Part shown: positions 1-8,788 of the stretch, piece by piece
How the letters are laid out: every line of letters begins with the position of its first letter
Position numbering within the stretch: position 1 is the stretch's first letter
Assembly: GCA_030641505.1 (NCBI GenBank)
Contig: DAOWHI010000235.1
Coordinates: 1 to 12,619, forward strand
Length of the DNA stretch: 12,619 nucleotides
Direction of reading: 5' to 3'
From: Gemmatimonadota bacterium
GTDB taxonomy: Bacteria; Gemmatimonadota; Gemmatimonadetes; JACCXV01; JAHWKZ01
The notes under the pieces: generated by a model
The model's database searches: none
What the model was told of the DNA's origin: nothing
The model's input: the letters and a program-made list of their open reading frames with translations, nothing else
Made by a program: the position numbers and the translations under genes

Positions 1-1817
1 CCCACAGTTCGCCGGATGGCGCGTGGGTGATGGCCGATGACAGCCGGTTGACGATCGCCAGTGGCATGGCACGGTTCGAGGCGTTCCGGGTCACCGGGGG
101 CGCGCAGAGCGTGGCGGTGGATGGCCGTATGGCGCTGACCGCTGGCACATCGGACCTCGACTTCGTCGTCGAGCGCCTGAACCTGATCGAGGTCGCTCGG
201 ATGACCGGTCAACCGAGTGGCGATTGGGAGGGGCAGCTCACCATAAACGGCAGCTTGGGGGGGACACTCAGGGCGCCGATCATCGAGATCGACGGTGACG
301 TGTCGGCCGGGAGCATTCGAGGTTTTCGGTTTGCTCGGATCCGGGGCGATGCAGGATACGCGGATCGCAACGCCCGGGTCGACTTTACCGTCACCACGCC
401 TACCGAGGGTCACGACATCGTGCTAACGGGCGAGGTCCCGATCGATTTGGCACTCGTCGCTGGTGTCGATCGGATCCCCAACCGCCCGATCAACCTGAAC
501 GTCAGGGGTCGCAACACCGACATGTCCTTGCTCGGTGCGTTCATCCCCGGGCTTACCGATCTGCAAGGACCGGTCGATTTGCGAATCGACTTCAGAGGCA
601 CAACGGAAGAGCCCCGCTTTGAAGGGCTGGCCACGCTCGAGGCAGGTCGCTTTCGGGTCGCGGCTACCGGAGTCACTTATCGCGATATCGTCGGGCAGGT
701 GGCTTTCAACAACGATCGCGTCCGGATCGAGCGTCTCACCGGCACCGATAGCGCGCGCGGCACATTCGCTGCCAGCGGCGAGATCGAGATGGAAAATCTG
801 CAGTTGGGCGCGATCGACATCGCGCTCGATGTGCGGCGACTGCGGGTGCTCGAGCAGCGACGCCAGCAAGTCCAGGTGGGTGGATCGATCACGCTGACCG
901 GTACGACCGCGAGCCCACTTATAGGCGGGCAAGTAGAGGTCGAAGAGGCGATCTACCGGCTCCCCGAGCAGTCCAAGAAGCAGATCATCGATCTCGATGA
1001 AGCCACGTTGTACGTGGAAATTCCGGGGATCGAGGGCACGCAGCGTGCGCGTTCGCCGTCGCTGTGGACCCGTACGCGACTCGATCTCGTGGTGCGGGTC
1101 ACCGACGACGCGATCATTACCGCCAGCAACGCGCGTATCGAGATCGAGGGTGACTTGTCGCTCTTCAAGTCGTCGGGCACCGACGTGCCGACCTTCTCCG
1201 GCACGCTGACGGTGTTGCGCGGGTTCTACGAGGAGTTTGCCCAGCGATTCGATATCAAGGAAGGTGAGGTTTTCTTCTTTGGTACCCCAGAGATCAATCC
1301 TGGTCTGCACATCGTCGCCACCCGAACGGTTCAGAATGTAGAGCAGGTTGGCGATGTGGAGCTGCGGATCATCGTTGGGGGAACACTCAGCAATCCGACG
1401 ATCGATCTCGAATCAACGCCACCATATGACAAGTCGGAGATCATCTCGATCGCGCTCTTCGGTTCACCGAACCCAGCGACGGCATCCGAACAAAACCAAC
1501 TCGAAGGTACCGTGACGCGAGTCGCCACCGGTGCGTTGGCTTCGCTTCCGCTACAGGACGCGCTGATGAGTGAGATCGGACTGGACTCGTTCGAGATTTC
1601 GCAGCGCGAGGAGACGAGCGGCAAGACGGCCACCCTGTTCCGCGTCGGCAAGTTCATCACGCCGGATGTGTACATCACCGTTGAGCAAGAAGTGGGGGCT
1701 GAGGAAGACCGCCAGGCGGTCGGGATTCGTTACCAGGTTTCGAGGATCTTCGCGCTGCAAGCAACGGCCGGGACGAGACAGAGCGCGGTGGATCTGTTCT
1801 GGGAGTTCTCTTACTGA
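1..1817 (+). CDS. tamB: TamB-family translocation/assembly module protein, C-terminal part (5' end outside window)
   Basis: The frame is open from base 3 with no start in sight, so this is the last 604 residues of a larger protein; TamB proteins usually exceed 1000 residues. The fragment is built of repetitive amphipathic beta-strand segments (patterns such as GSLGGTLRAPIIEIDGD) without membrane helices, as expected of the periplasm-spanning beta-groove. The last ~210 residues show the DUF490/TamB C-terminal pattern: VLRGFYEEFAQRFDIKEGEV, then FFGTPEINPGLHIVATRTV, then SEIISIALFGSP, ending in the aromatic-rich LFWEFSY typical of an outer-membrane-facing end. In known systems TamB works with an Omp85 protein (TamA) and, with YhdP and YdbH, carries phospholipid between membranes. 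No TamA-like gene is visible here. The stop overlaps the presumed start of the next gene, so the two are probably co-transcribed. Family assignment is strong; substrate is not shown. Confidence 0.88.
   Translation, partial: HSSPDGAWVMADDSRLTIASGMARFEAFRVTGGAQSVAVDGRMALTAGTSDLDFVVERLNLIEVARMTGQPSGDWEGQLTINGSLGGTLRAPIIEIDGDVSAGSIRGFRFARIRGDAGYADRNARVDFTVTTPTEGHDIVLTGEVPIDLALVAGVDRIPNRPINLNVRGRNTDMSLLGAFIPGLTDLQGPVDLRIDFRGTTEEPRFEGLATLEAGRFRVAATGVTYRDIVGQVAFNNDRVRIERLTGTDSARGTFAASGEIEMENLQLGAIDIALDVRRLRVLEQRRQQVQVGGSITLTGTTASPLIGGQVEVEEAIYRLPEQSKKQIIDLDEATLYVEIPGIEGTQRARSPSLWTRTRLDLVVRVTDDAIITASNARIEIEGDLSLFKSSGTDVPTFSGTLTVLRGFYEEFAQRFDIKEGEVFFFGTPEINPGLHIVATRTVQNVEQVGDVELRIIVGGTLSNPTIDLESTPPYDKSEIISIALFGSPNPATASEQNQLEGTVTRVATGALASLPLQDALMSEIGLDSFEISQREETSGKTATLFRVGKFITPDVYITVEQEVGAEEDRQAVGIRYQVSRIFALQATAGTRQSAVDLFWEFSY
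1801..1805 (+). promoter_or_regulatory. Shine-Dalgarno-like GGGAG that supports a CTG start
   Basis: GGGAG is followed by eight bases (TTCTCTTA) and then CTG at 1814. It lies inside the last codons of tamB. It is the only purine-rich SD-like core in a suitable position before the conserved N-terminus of the downstream membrane protein, so it decides the start I chose for that gene. Confidence 0.5.
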
Positions 1818-3124
1818 CCACGAACATCGCCGGCGCCCGCAGGGCGACGTTTCTCATCAACACCGCGTTCTGCCTGCTCGGGGTCGGGCTTATCTACTTC
1901 CTGGTCTATTTCGAGACGCCTTTCTTCGTCCGATTCCAGGCCGAGGATAACTGGGCTGAGTACGCCTCGTTCACCGGCTGGGGATTGGCCGCGATGCTCT
2001 TCGTGGTGGCCGCATTCCGGGGACGGCCGGGGTGGCGCCGGCTGGGACCGGGGCTCTTCGGGGTCGCCTGCTTCCTCGTCGCCATGGAGGAGATCAGCTG
2101 GGGCGAGCGCATACTGAACGTGTCGGCACCGGCGTTCTTTCAAAACGAGAACCTCCAGGGTGAGCTGACGCTGCACAACCTGGCCGGGCCGGCGGACTAT
2201 AACCATCACATCGTTCGAACCACGGTTCTCTTCGCCTTCGTGTGGCCGGTCGCCTCGCGTTGGATCCCCTGGCTGCAGACGCTTCGACGTCGCTTCGGTA
2301 TCCCGTCGGTTCCGGTGGAGCTCTTGCCATTCTTCGTCGTGCCGGTCCTCATCTATTACTGGTACCTGAGCCCGAGGGTCCTGCGGATTCCATACGCCTT
2401 CGAGATTGTCGAGCTGACCCTGGGCATCGCGTTGGCCGTCCTGGCCGGTGACGTGCTGAGACAGACTGGGAGCGACCGTCACGCCGGCCAACGGGCAGTC
2501 GCCGCGACGGTCGCGATCTTGGCTGGGGTGTGGCTCCTCGCCGCCCCTCTGGTCTTCTTCTTCTCAAACGATGCGGCAACGAAAAGGGAGCTCCACAAGT
2601 TCACGGCTCACTACTTCCCTGGCCGGGTGATGCCTCGCGAAGCGCTTCGCGTTCACGACTACTTCGCGCAGCATCCGGACATGCGCTCGCCGGAGACTCG
2701 ATTCCACGAAGGCATCCTGCTCATCCGCCTGGGGCGCGAAGAGAGCGGACGGTTGGCGCTCGAGCTCGCCCTTCGAGAGGCCGATCAGAAGCGGGCGGCG
2801 AAACCGGGCGTGCTGCGACTAGCCTCCCTTGCTCAGGAGTATCTAGGGCAGGAGGAGAAGGCTCGTCGCACATTCGCCGAGGCGATCCGCGAGGACAACC
2901 TCCGGGCCGCCACCGACCACATCTTTGATCGAGCCCAGGCCCTAGCTTCCCTTGGCATTACCCACTTGGCTCAACGATCGCGAGGGAAGGCAGAGACGGC
3001 CTTTGCCGCCGTCGATTCCCTGGCCCTCACCCGTGGCCAGCGCTACCGGACGAATCGCTGGATTGATAGAGAGCAAGGTCGACTGCGAGAAGTCCATGCC
3101 GTTCTAGGGCTCGAGTCTCGCTAA
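1814..3124 (+). CDS. Uncharacterised multi-pass membrane protein with C-terminal TPR-like domain (probable CTG start)
   Basis: I do not recognise a named gene. From CTG 1814 the product is 436 residues. About seven hydrophobic segments are visible: around 12-33, 55-72, 80-92, 134-148, 172-188, 195-212 and 229-250. A short conserved-looking motif AMEEISWGERI sits at residues 90-100, followed by HNLAGPADYNHH near residue 120. After residue ~255 the chain becomes soluble, Ala/Glu/Arg-rich and helical, with TPR-like helix pairs (RLGREESGRLALELALREAD; EYLGQEEKARRTFAEAIRED). This suggests a membrane anchor carrying a cytoplasmic or periplasmic scaffold. The frame shows the first helix starting just after tamB ends, yet no ATG, GTG or TTG occurs between the in-frame stop at 1700-1702 and TTG 1985. 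Starting at TTG 1985 would remove the first helix. CTG 1814 overlaps the tamB stop (CTGA) and has an SD-like GGGAG. Function unknown; the context suggests an envelope role. Confidence 0.72.
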   Translation: MTTNIAGARRATFLINTAFCLLGVGLIYFLVYFETPFFVRFQAEDNWAEYASFTGWGLAAMLFVVAAFRGRPGWRRLGPGLFGVACFLVAMEEISWGERILNVSAPAFFQNENLQGELTLHNLAGPADYNHHIVRTTVLFAFVWPVASRWIPWLQTLRRRFGIPSVPVELLPFFVVPVLIYYWYLSPRVLRIPYAFEIVELTLGIALAVLAGDVLRQTGSDRHAGQRAVAATVAILAGVWLLAAPLVFFFSNDAATKRELHKFTAHYFPGRVMPREALRVHDYFAQHPDMRSPETRFHEGILLIRLGREESGRLALELALREADQKRAAKPGVLRLASLAQEYLGQEEKARRTFAEAIREDNLRAATDHIFDRAQALASLGITHLAQRSRGKAETAFAAVDSLALTRGQRYRTNRWIDREQGRLREVHAVLGLESR

Positions 3125-3159
3125 CCCGAACGAGGCCAGAAGCGAGCCGGGTCTCCGCC

Positions 3160-3207
3160 ATGACTGAGGACCCCTGGGATCTTGAAGGCGGTATAATCAC
3201 TGTATGA
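3160..3207 (+). CDS. Possible 15-codon leader ORF ending in an ATGA overlap with htpX
   Basis: ATG 3160 opens a 15-residue frame, MTEDPWDLEGGIITV, whose TGA (3205-3207) overlaps the htpX ATG (3204) as ATGA. That arrangement is the usual one for translational coupling. No good Shine-Dalgarno precedes it, and its codons contain the TATAAT proposed as the htpX promoter, so it may be chance. It would be translated only from a transcript starting further upstream, for example read-through from the tamB pair. Confidence 0.25.
   Translation: MTEDPWDLEGGIITV
3192..3197 (+). promoter_or_regulatory. Perfect -10 box TATAAT positioned for a leaderless htpX transcript
   Basis: TATAAT stands six bases before the htpX ATG (CACTGT between). 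With the usual 6-7 base spacing to +1, transcription would begin at or next to the A of the ATG. No convincing -35 hexamer lies 16-18 bases upstream; the TTGAAG at 3182-3187 is only four bases from the -10 and is too close. No Shine-Dalgarno occurs before the ATG, which fits a leaderless mRNA. Confidence 0.5.
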
Positions 3208-4037
3208 ATATGTTGAAGACGTTCCTCCTAATGGTGGTTTTGACCGTCGCGCTGGTGTTTCTCGGCGGGTTTGTCGGTGGTCAAACTGGCGCGCTCATCG
3301 CCCTGATTCTGGCGGGGGGTATGAACTTCGTTTCGTACTTCTTCTCCGATCGTATCGTGCTGAAGATGTACCGCGCCCGCGAAGTGGGACGCGAGGAGGC
3401 ACCAGAGCTATACGATATCGTCGAACACCTCTCGCGGCGCGCCGGGCTGCCGATGCCGCGGGTGGCGATCCTGCCCCAGGACCAACCGAACGCATTCGCA
3501 ACCGGCCGCAACCCAGAGCATGCGGTCGTCGCCGCTACTCAGGGCATCCTCAAGACCCTCGACCGCGATGAGCTCGAGGGTGTCATGGCTCACGAGCTGG
3601 CTCATGTAAAGCACCGCGACATCCTGATCTCGAGCGTGGCCGCGACACTGGCGGGTGCGATCATGTACGTATCACGGTTCGGGCTGTTCTTTGGTGGCAA
3701 TCGCAATCGCGGCGGCGGCGGCATTTTGACATTGGTGGTTGTATTGCTGGCGCCGATCGCGGCGATGTTCGTCAAATCAGCGATCAGCCGCTCGCGCGAG
3801 TTTGCCGCCGATCAGGGTGGTGCCGAGATCAGCGGCAAGCCACGCGCTCTGGCATCCGCGCTCAGAAAGCTCGAAGCGGTGTCGAAGCAAGTACCGATGG
3901 AGGGAAATCCGGCCACGTCTCACATGTTCATCGTGCATCCGTTTCGCGGAGGTGGCGCAGTGCTCCGTCTGTTCAGCACGCATCCCGCCACCGATGCGCG
4001 AGTGGAGCGGCTGATGGGGATGCGAGGGTTCGGCTAA
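3204..4037 (+). CDS. htpX: Zinc metalloprotease HtpX (M48B family)
   Basis: A 277-residue inner-membrane zinc endoprotease that degrades misfolded or damaged membrane proteins, complementing FtsH in well-studied bacteria. Visible features in order: two N-terminal hydrophobic helices (residues ~4-21 and ~28-46, separated by GGQTG), the family segment NFVSYFFSDRIVLKMYRARE, then VMAHELAHVKHRD with the HEXXH zinc motif (H130, E131, H134). Further membrane segments run ~144-163 and ~173-192, and SREFAAD supplies the third zinc ligand (E199). All catalytic residues are present and length is close to the usual 280-295. The start at 3204 matches the family N-terminus; a second ATG two codons on (3210) is possible. 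It heads a group with the lipid kinase, a small membrane protein and uvrA, and has its own TATAAT. Classical htpX is induced by envelope stress; no such operator is visible here. Confidence 0.95.
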   Translation: MNMLKTFLLMVVLTVALVFLGGFVGGQTGALIALILAGGMNFVSYFFSDRIVLKMYRAREVGREEAPELYDIVEHLSRRAGLPMPRVAILPQDQPNAFATGRNPEHAVVAATQGILKTLDRDELEGVMAHELAHVKHRDILISSVAATLAGAIMYVSRFGLFFGGNRNRGGGGILTLVVVLLAPIAAMFVKSAISRSREFAADQGGAEISGKPRALASALRKLEAVSKQVPMEGNPATSHMFIVHPFRGGGAVLRLFSTHPATDARVERLMGMRGFG

Positions 4038-4039
4038 CC

Positions 4040-4043
4040 GGAA
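4040..4043 (+). promoter_or_regulatory. Weak SD-like GGAA before a CTG start
   Basis: GGAA lies seven bases upstream of CTG 4051, just after the htpX stop (4035-4037). It is a short match only, but it is correctly spaced and is the best candidate ribosome site for the lipid kinase gene. Confidence 0.35.
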
Positions 4044-4050
4044 CACTGTT

Positions 4051-4956
4051 CTGCGCGTCTCGCTGATCGTCAATCCCGTTTCCGGTGGTGGCGCAAGCCA
4101 TAAGGCAGCCGAGCGCGCCCGGGCCCGGTTCGAGGCCCGCGGTGACGTGGTTTGGCGGCTGATCACCGTTCCCGACCAAAGCGCGGCGGAGCTCGCCGCT
4201 GAGGCGGCGTCCAAAGGTGCCGACCTGATCGTCGTCATCGGTGGTGATGGAACCGTCGCCGAAGTGGCCGCGGGGCTGATGGCCGGTTCGCGGCGCATCC
4301 CGCTGGCGGTCGTCCCGCGCGGAACGGCCAACGTTCTGGCGCTCAACTTGGGGATCCCGCGCGATATCGACGGTGCTATCTCGACCGCGCTGGGCGGCAC
4401 CGCCGTGCCGATCGATGCGGGTAGACTGAATGGCCAGGTGTACCTGGTGGCGGCAGGTACCGGCTCCCACGCCGAGATGGTGGCCGCGGCCGATCGGCGT
4501 TGGAAGAGCAAGTGGGGGGTGCTCGCTTATCCGTTGGCATGGTTGAGAAAGAGCCGCGGATCGCTGGACCCGGTGAGCTACTCGGTGACGCTGGACGGCA
4601 AGACGCGCGATATCGAGGCAACGATGATCCAAGTCATGAACTGTGGAGCGGTGTTCTGGCGGGGTTGGGAGTTCGCGCCCGGCATCTCGCCGGTCGACGG
4701 CTTTCTCGACGTCGTTGTCTATCGCGCCACGACGCTGGCTGAGTACTTGACCGCCGCGACGTACTTGCTGCGCGGGGCACCCACGGAGACCTATCTGGTC
4801 GAGCATTGGCGTGGCAAACGGATACAGATCGAGGCTGCCCCGGAGGTCCGGTTACAGCGCGACGGGGAGGTAGCGGGCACGTCACCGGCGACGATCGATG
4901 TCGAGCCACGCGCAGTGCCGATCGTCATGCCGAGGAGTGGACCGTGGGCCGGCTGA
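4051..4956 (+). CDS. Diacylglycerol/sphingosine-kinase-like lipid kinase (probable CTG start)
   Basis: Member of the DAGK catalytic-domain family (YegS/DgkB/LCB5 type), which uses ATP to phosphorylate lipid hydroxyls such as diacylglycerol, recycling it to phosphatidic acid. From CTG 4051 the product is 301 residues, the usual family length. The first strand and nucleotide loop read RVSLIVNPVSGGG (residues 2-14). The signature GGDGT is at residues 64-68, followed by VVPRGTANVLALNLGIP, equivalent to the P-G-T-x-N substrate region. The C-terminal beta-sandwich ends with VRLQRDGE, where the family typically has a D-G-E. No membrane segment is seen, so it is probably cytosolic or peripheral. The first usable canonical start (GTG 4147) would delete the first strand and the NPVSG loop, and no ATG, GTG or TTG exists between the in-frame stop at 4012-4014 and 4147. 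CTG 4051, 13 bases after htpX, is therefore preferred. The exact lipid substrate cannot be read from sequence. Confidence 0.85.
   Translation: MRVSLIVNPVSGGGASHKAAERARARFEARGDVVWRLITVPDQSAAELAAEAASKGADLIVVIGGDGTVAEVAAGLMAGSRRIPLAVVPRGTANVLALNLGIPRDIDGAISTALGGTAVPIDAGRLNGQVYLVAAGTGSHAEMVAAADRRWKSKWGVLAYPLAWLRKSRGSLDPVSYSVTLDGKTRDIEATMIQVMNCGAVFWRGWEFAPGISPVDGFLDVVVYRATTLAEYLTAATYLLRGAPTETYLVEHWRGKRIQIEAAPEVRLQRDGEVAGTSPATIDVEPRAVPIVMPRSGPWAG
4932..4937 (+). promoter_or_regulatory. Ribosome binding site GAGGAG deciding a GTG start
   Basis: GAGGAG is followed by six bases (TGGACC) and GTG 4944. It lies within the last codons of the lipid kinase gene. It favours GTG 4944 over the internal ATG 4971 as the start of the small membrane protein. 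Confidence 0.6.
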
Positions 4957-5096
4957 ATCTGCCCGTAACCATGGTGCTCCTCTTGATTGGCTGGGCTGCC
5001 GGAACAGCGTTCTTCCCGCTCGGCGGCATGATTCACTTTCTGTTGATCGTGGTGCTCATCGTCTTCATCATCGATCGCGTGGGACGGTTGCCCTAA
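4944..5096 (+). CDS. Small two-helix membrane protein, 50 residues (lmo0937-like)
   Basis: A 50-residue product starting at GTG 4944, overlapping the lipid kinase stop by 13 bases, with a good GAGGAG site. It has two hydrophobic helices: LPVTMVLLLIGWAAGTAFF (about 6-24) and MIHFLLIVVLIVFIIDRV (about 29-46). They are separated by a glycine turn (PLGG), with a short basic tail (RVGRLP). The spacing, the G-G-M-I-H-F/L-L pattern after the turn and the length resemble the small lmo0937-family membrane proteins, which have no established function. The start could instead be ATG 4971, which would clip most of the first helix. The uvrA ATG follows its stop after only four bases, so co-translation with uvrA is likely. 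The tight packing and SD argue that it is a real gene, not a chance frame. Confidence 0.7.
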   Translation: MGRLNLPVTMVLLLIGWAAGTAFFPLGGMIHFLLIVVLIVFIIDRVGRLP

Positions 5097-5100
5097 CACT

Positions 5101-7947
<2,847 letters not shown>

Positions 7948-7960
7948 GGTCGTGAATCGG

Positions 7961-7974
7961 GAGAGCAGACTCTC
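7961..7974 (+). terminator. Short hairpin after uvrA, weak terminator candidate
   Basis: GAGAG, four-base loop CAGA, CTCTC, followed by GTTTCT. The stem is only five pairs and the T-run is poor, so any termination would be inefficient. It lies 14 bases after the uvrA stop. Confidence 0.25.
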
Positions 7975-7979
7975 GTTTC

Positions 7980-8100
7980 TGGCGGCAGGATTTCACCGCT
8001 CCGCGGCCGGCGCTCCGCTTCGCCGGGCCTCCTCGCTGCGCTGCGGGGTCTCGGCTCGCTCTCGCGCAAAACGGCCGCGCCGGGTGAGATCCTGCCACCA
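7980..8100 (+). repeat. GC-rich palindromic intergenic element with 18-base imperfect inverted ends
   Basis: The outer arms are TGGCGGCAGGATTTCACC (7980-7997) and the reverse complement of TGGTGGCAGGATCTCACC (8083-8100), matching at 16 of 18 positions. Between them lies a very GC-rich stretch rich in CGCTCCGCTTCGC- and CTCGCTGCGCTGCGG-type runs. Its inner hairpin pairs CCGGCG (8007-8012) with CGCCGG (8021-8026) around an eight-base loop. It fills almost all of the 174-base gap between uvrA and sdaAB and has no protein-coding support. The shape resembles dispersed repetitive palindromes (REP/BIME-like) or a structured transcript end. No second copy is in this window, so repetitiveness is inferred, not seen. 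Confidence 0.55.
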
Positions 8101-8121
8101 AGACGAAAATCCGATCTTCGG

Positions 8122-8787
8122 GTGAGCGTTTTCGACATCATCGGGCCGCGGATGGTCGGGCCGTCATCGAGTCACACCGCCGGCGCGCTCAGGCTTGGGC
8201 TGCTCACCCGGGCGCTCTTGGGATGCACGCCGGAGCGCGCGACGATCGGCTTGCATGGGTCGTTTGCGACGACGTACCAGGGGCACGGAACGGACCGCGC
8301 GGTAGTCGCCGGGTTGCTCGGGATGGCGCCCGACGATCCGGGGATTCCCGACAGCCTGGCAGTGGCCGACCGGCAAGGGCTCGAGGTGGTCTTTGAGCCA
8401 ATCGATCTGGGGGCCGCGGCGCACCTCAACACGCTGCGGTTCGATGTCGCGGCGGGCGAAGAGAGCGTGTCGCTGGTGGGCGCGTCGGTCGGTGGCGGTG
8501 CGGTCGAGGTCAGCCACGTGAACGATCACGCGGTCGATTTGAGCGGCCGCTTTGACACACTATTGATTCAGGCCCGCGACGTTCCGGGCACCACGGCCAC
8601 GATCACTCAGCGCTTGGCCGCAACCGGCATCAACATCGCGTTCCTCGAAGTAGGGCGGGAGAAGCGCGGCCGCGAGGCGACGATGATCATCCAGACCGAC
8701 CACGCTATTCCGGACTCGGTCGTGGATGAGATCGAAGACTATGAGTGGGTGATCTCAACGCGACGATTGAGCAAGGTGACCGACTGA
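8122..8787 (+). CDS. sdaAB: L-serine dehydratase, iron-sulfur dependent, beta subunit
   Basis: The beta half of the two-subunit [4Fe-4S] L-serine ammonia-lyase, which converts L-serine to pyruvate and ammonia in the cytosol. The 221-residue product starts with the family signature VFDIIGPRMVGPSSSHTAGA, in which GPSSSHT belongs to the substrate/allosteric region. It continues with the conserved FATTYQGHGTDRAVVAGLLG. The C-terminal ~70 residues form an ACT domain: DTLLIQARDVPGTTATITQR, then GINIAFLEVGREKRG. Such domains are the likely serine-sensing module. The GTG start at 8122 matches the family N-terminus exactly, although no Shine-Dalgarno is evident and the palindromic element ends only 21 bases upstream. 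A single base separates it from sdaAA. In some bacteria the two halves are fused; here they are split in beta-alpha order. Confidence 0.95.
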   Translation: MSVFDIIGPRMVGPSSSHTAGALRLGLLTRALLGCTPERATIGLHGSFATTYQGHGTDRAVVAGLLGMAPDDPGIPDSLAVADRQGLEVVFEPIDLGAAAHLNTLRFDVAAGEESVSLVGASVGGGAVEVSHVNDHAVDLSGRFDTLLIQARDVPGTTATITQRLAATGINIAFLEVGREKRGREATMIIQTDHAIPDSVVDEIEDYEWVISTRRLSKVTD

Positions 8788-8788
8788 A

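Noticed and set aside
423..1310. Long minus-strand open frame (295 codons) opposite tamB
   Set aside because: It mirrors a well-supported + strand gene, is rich in Arg/Asp/His without domain patterns, and is typical of antisense frames in high-GC DNA.
3182..3187. TTGAAG as a -35 box for htpX
   Set aside because: Only four bases separate it from TATAAT; a functional -35 needs about 16-18.
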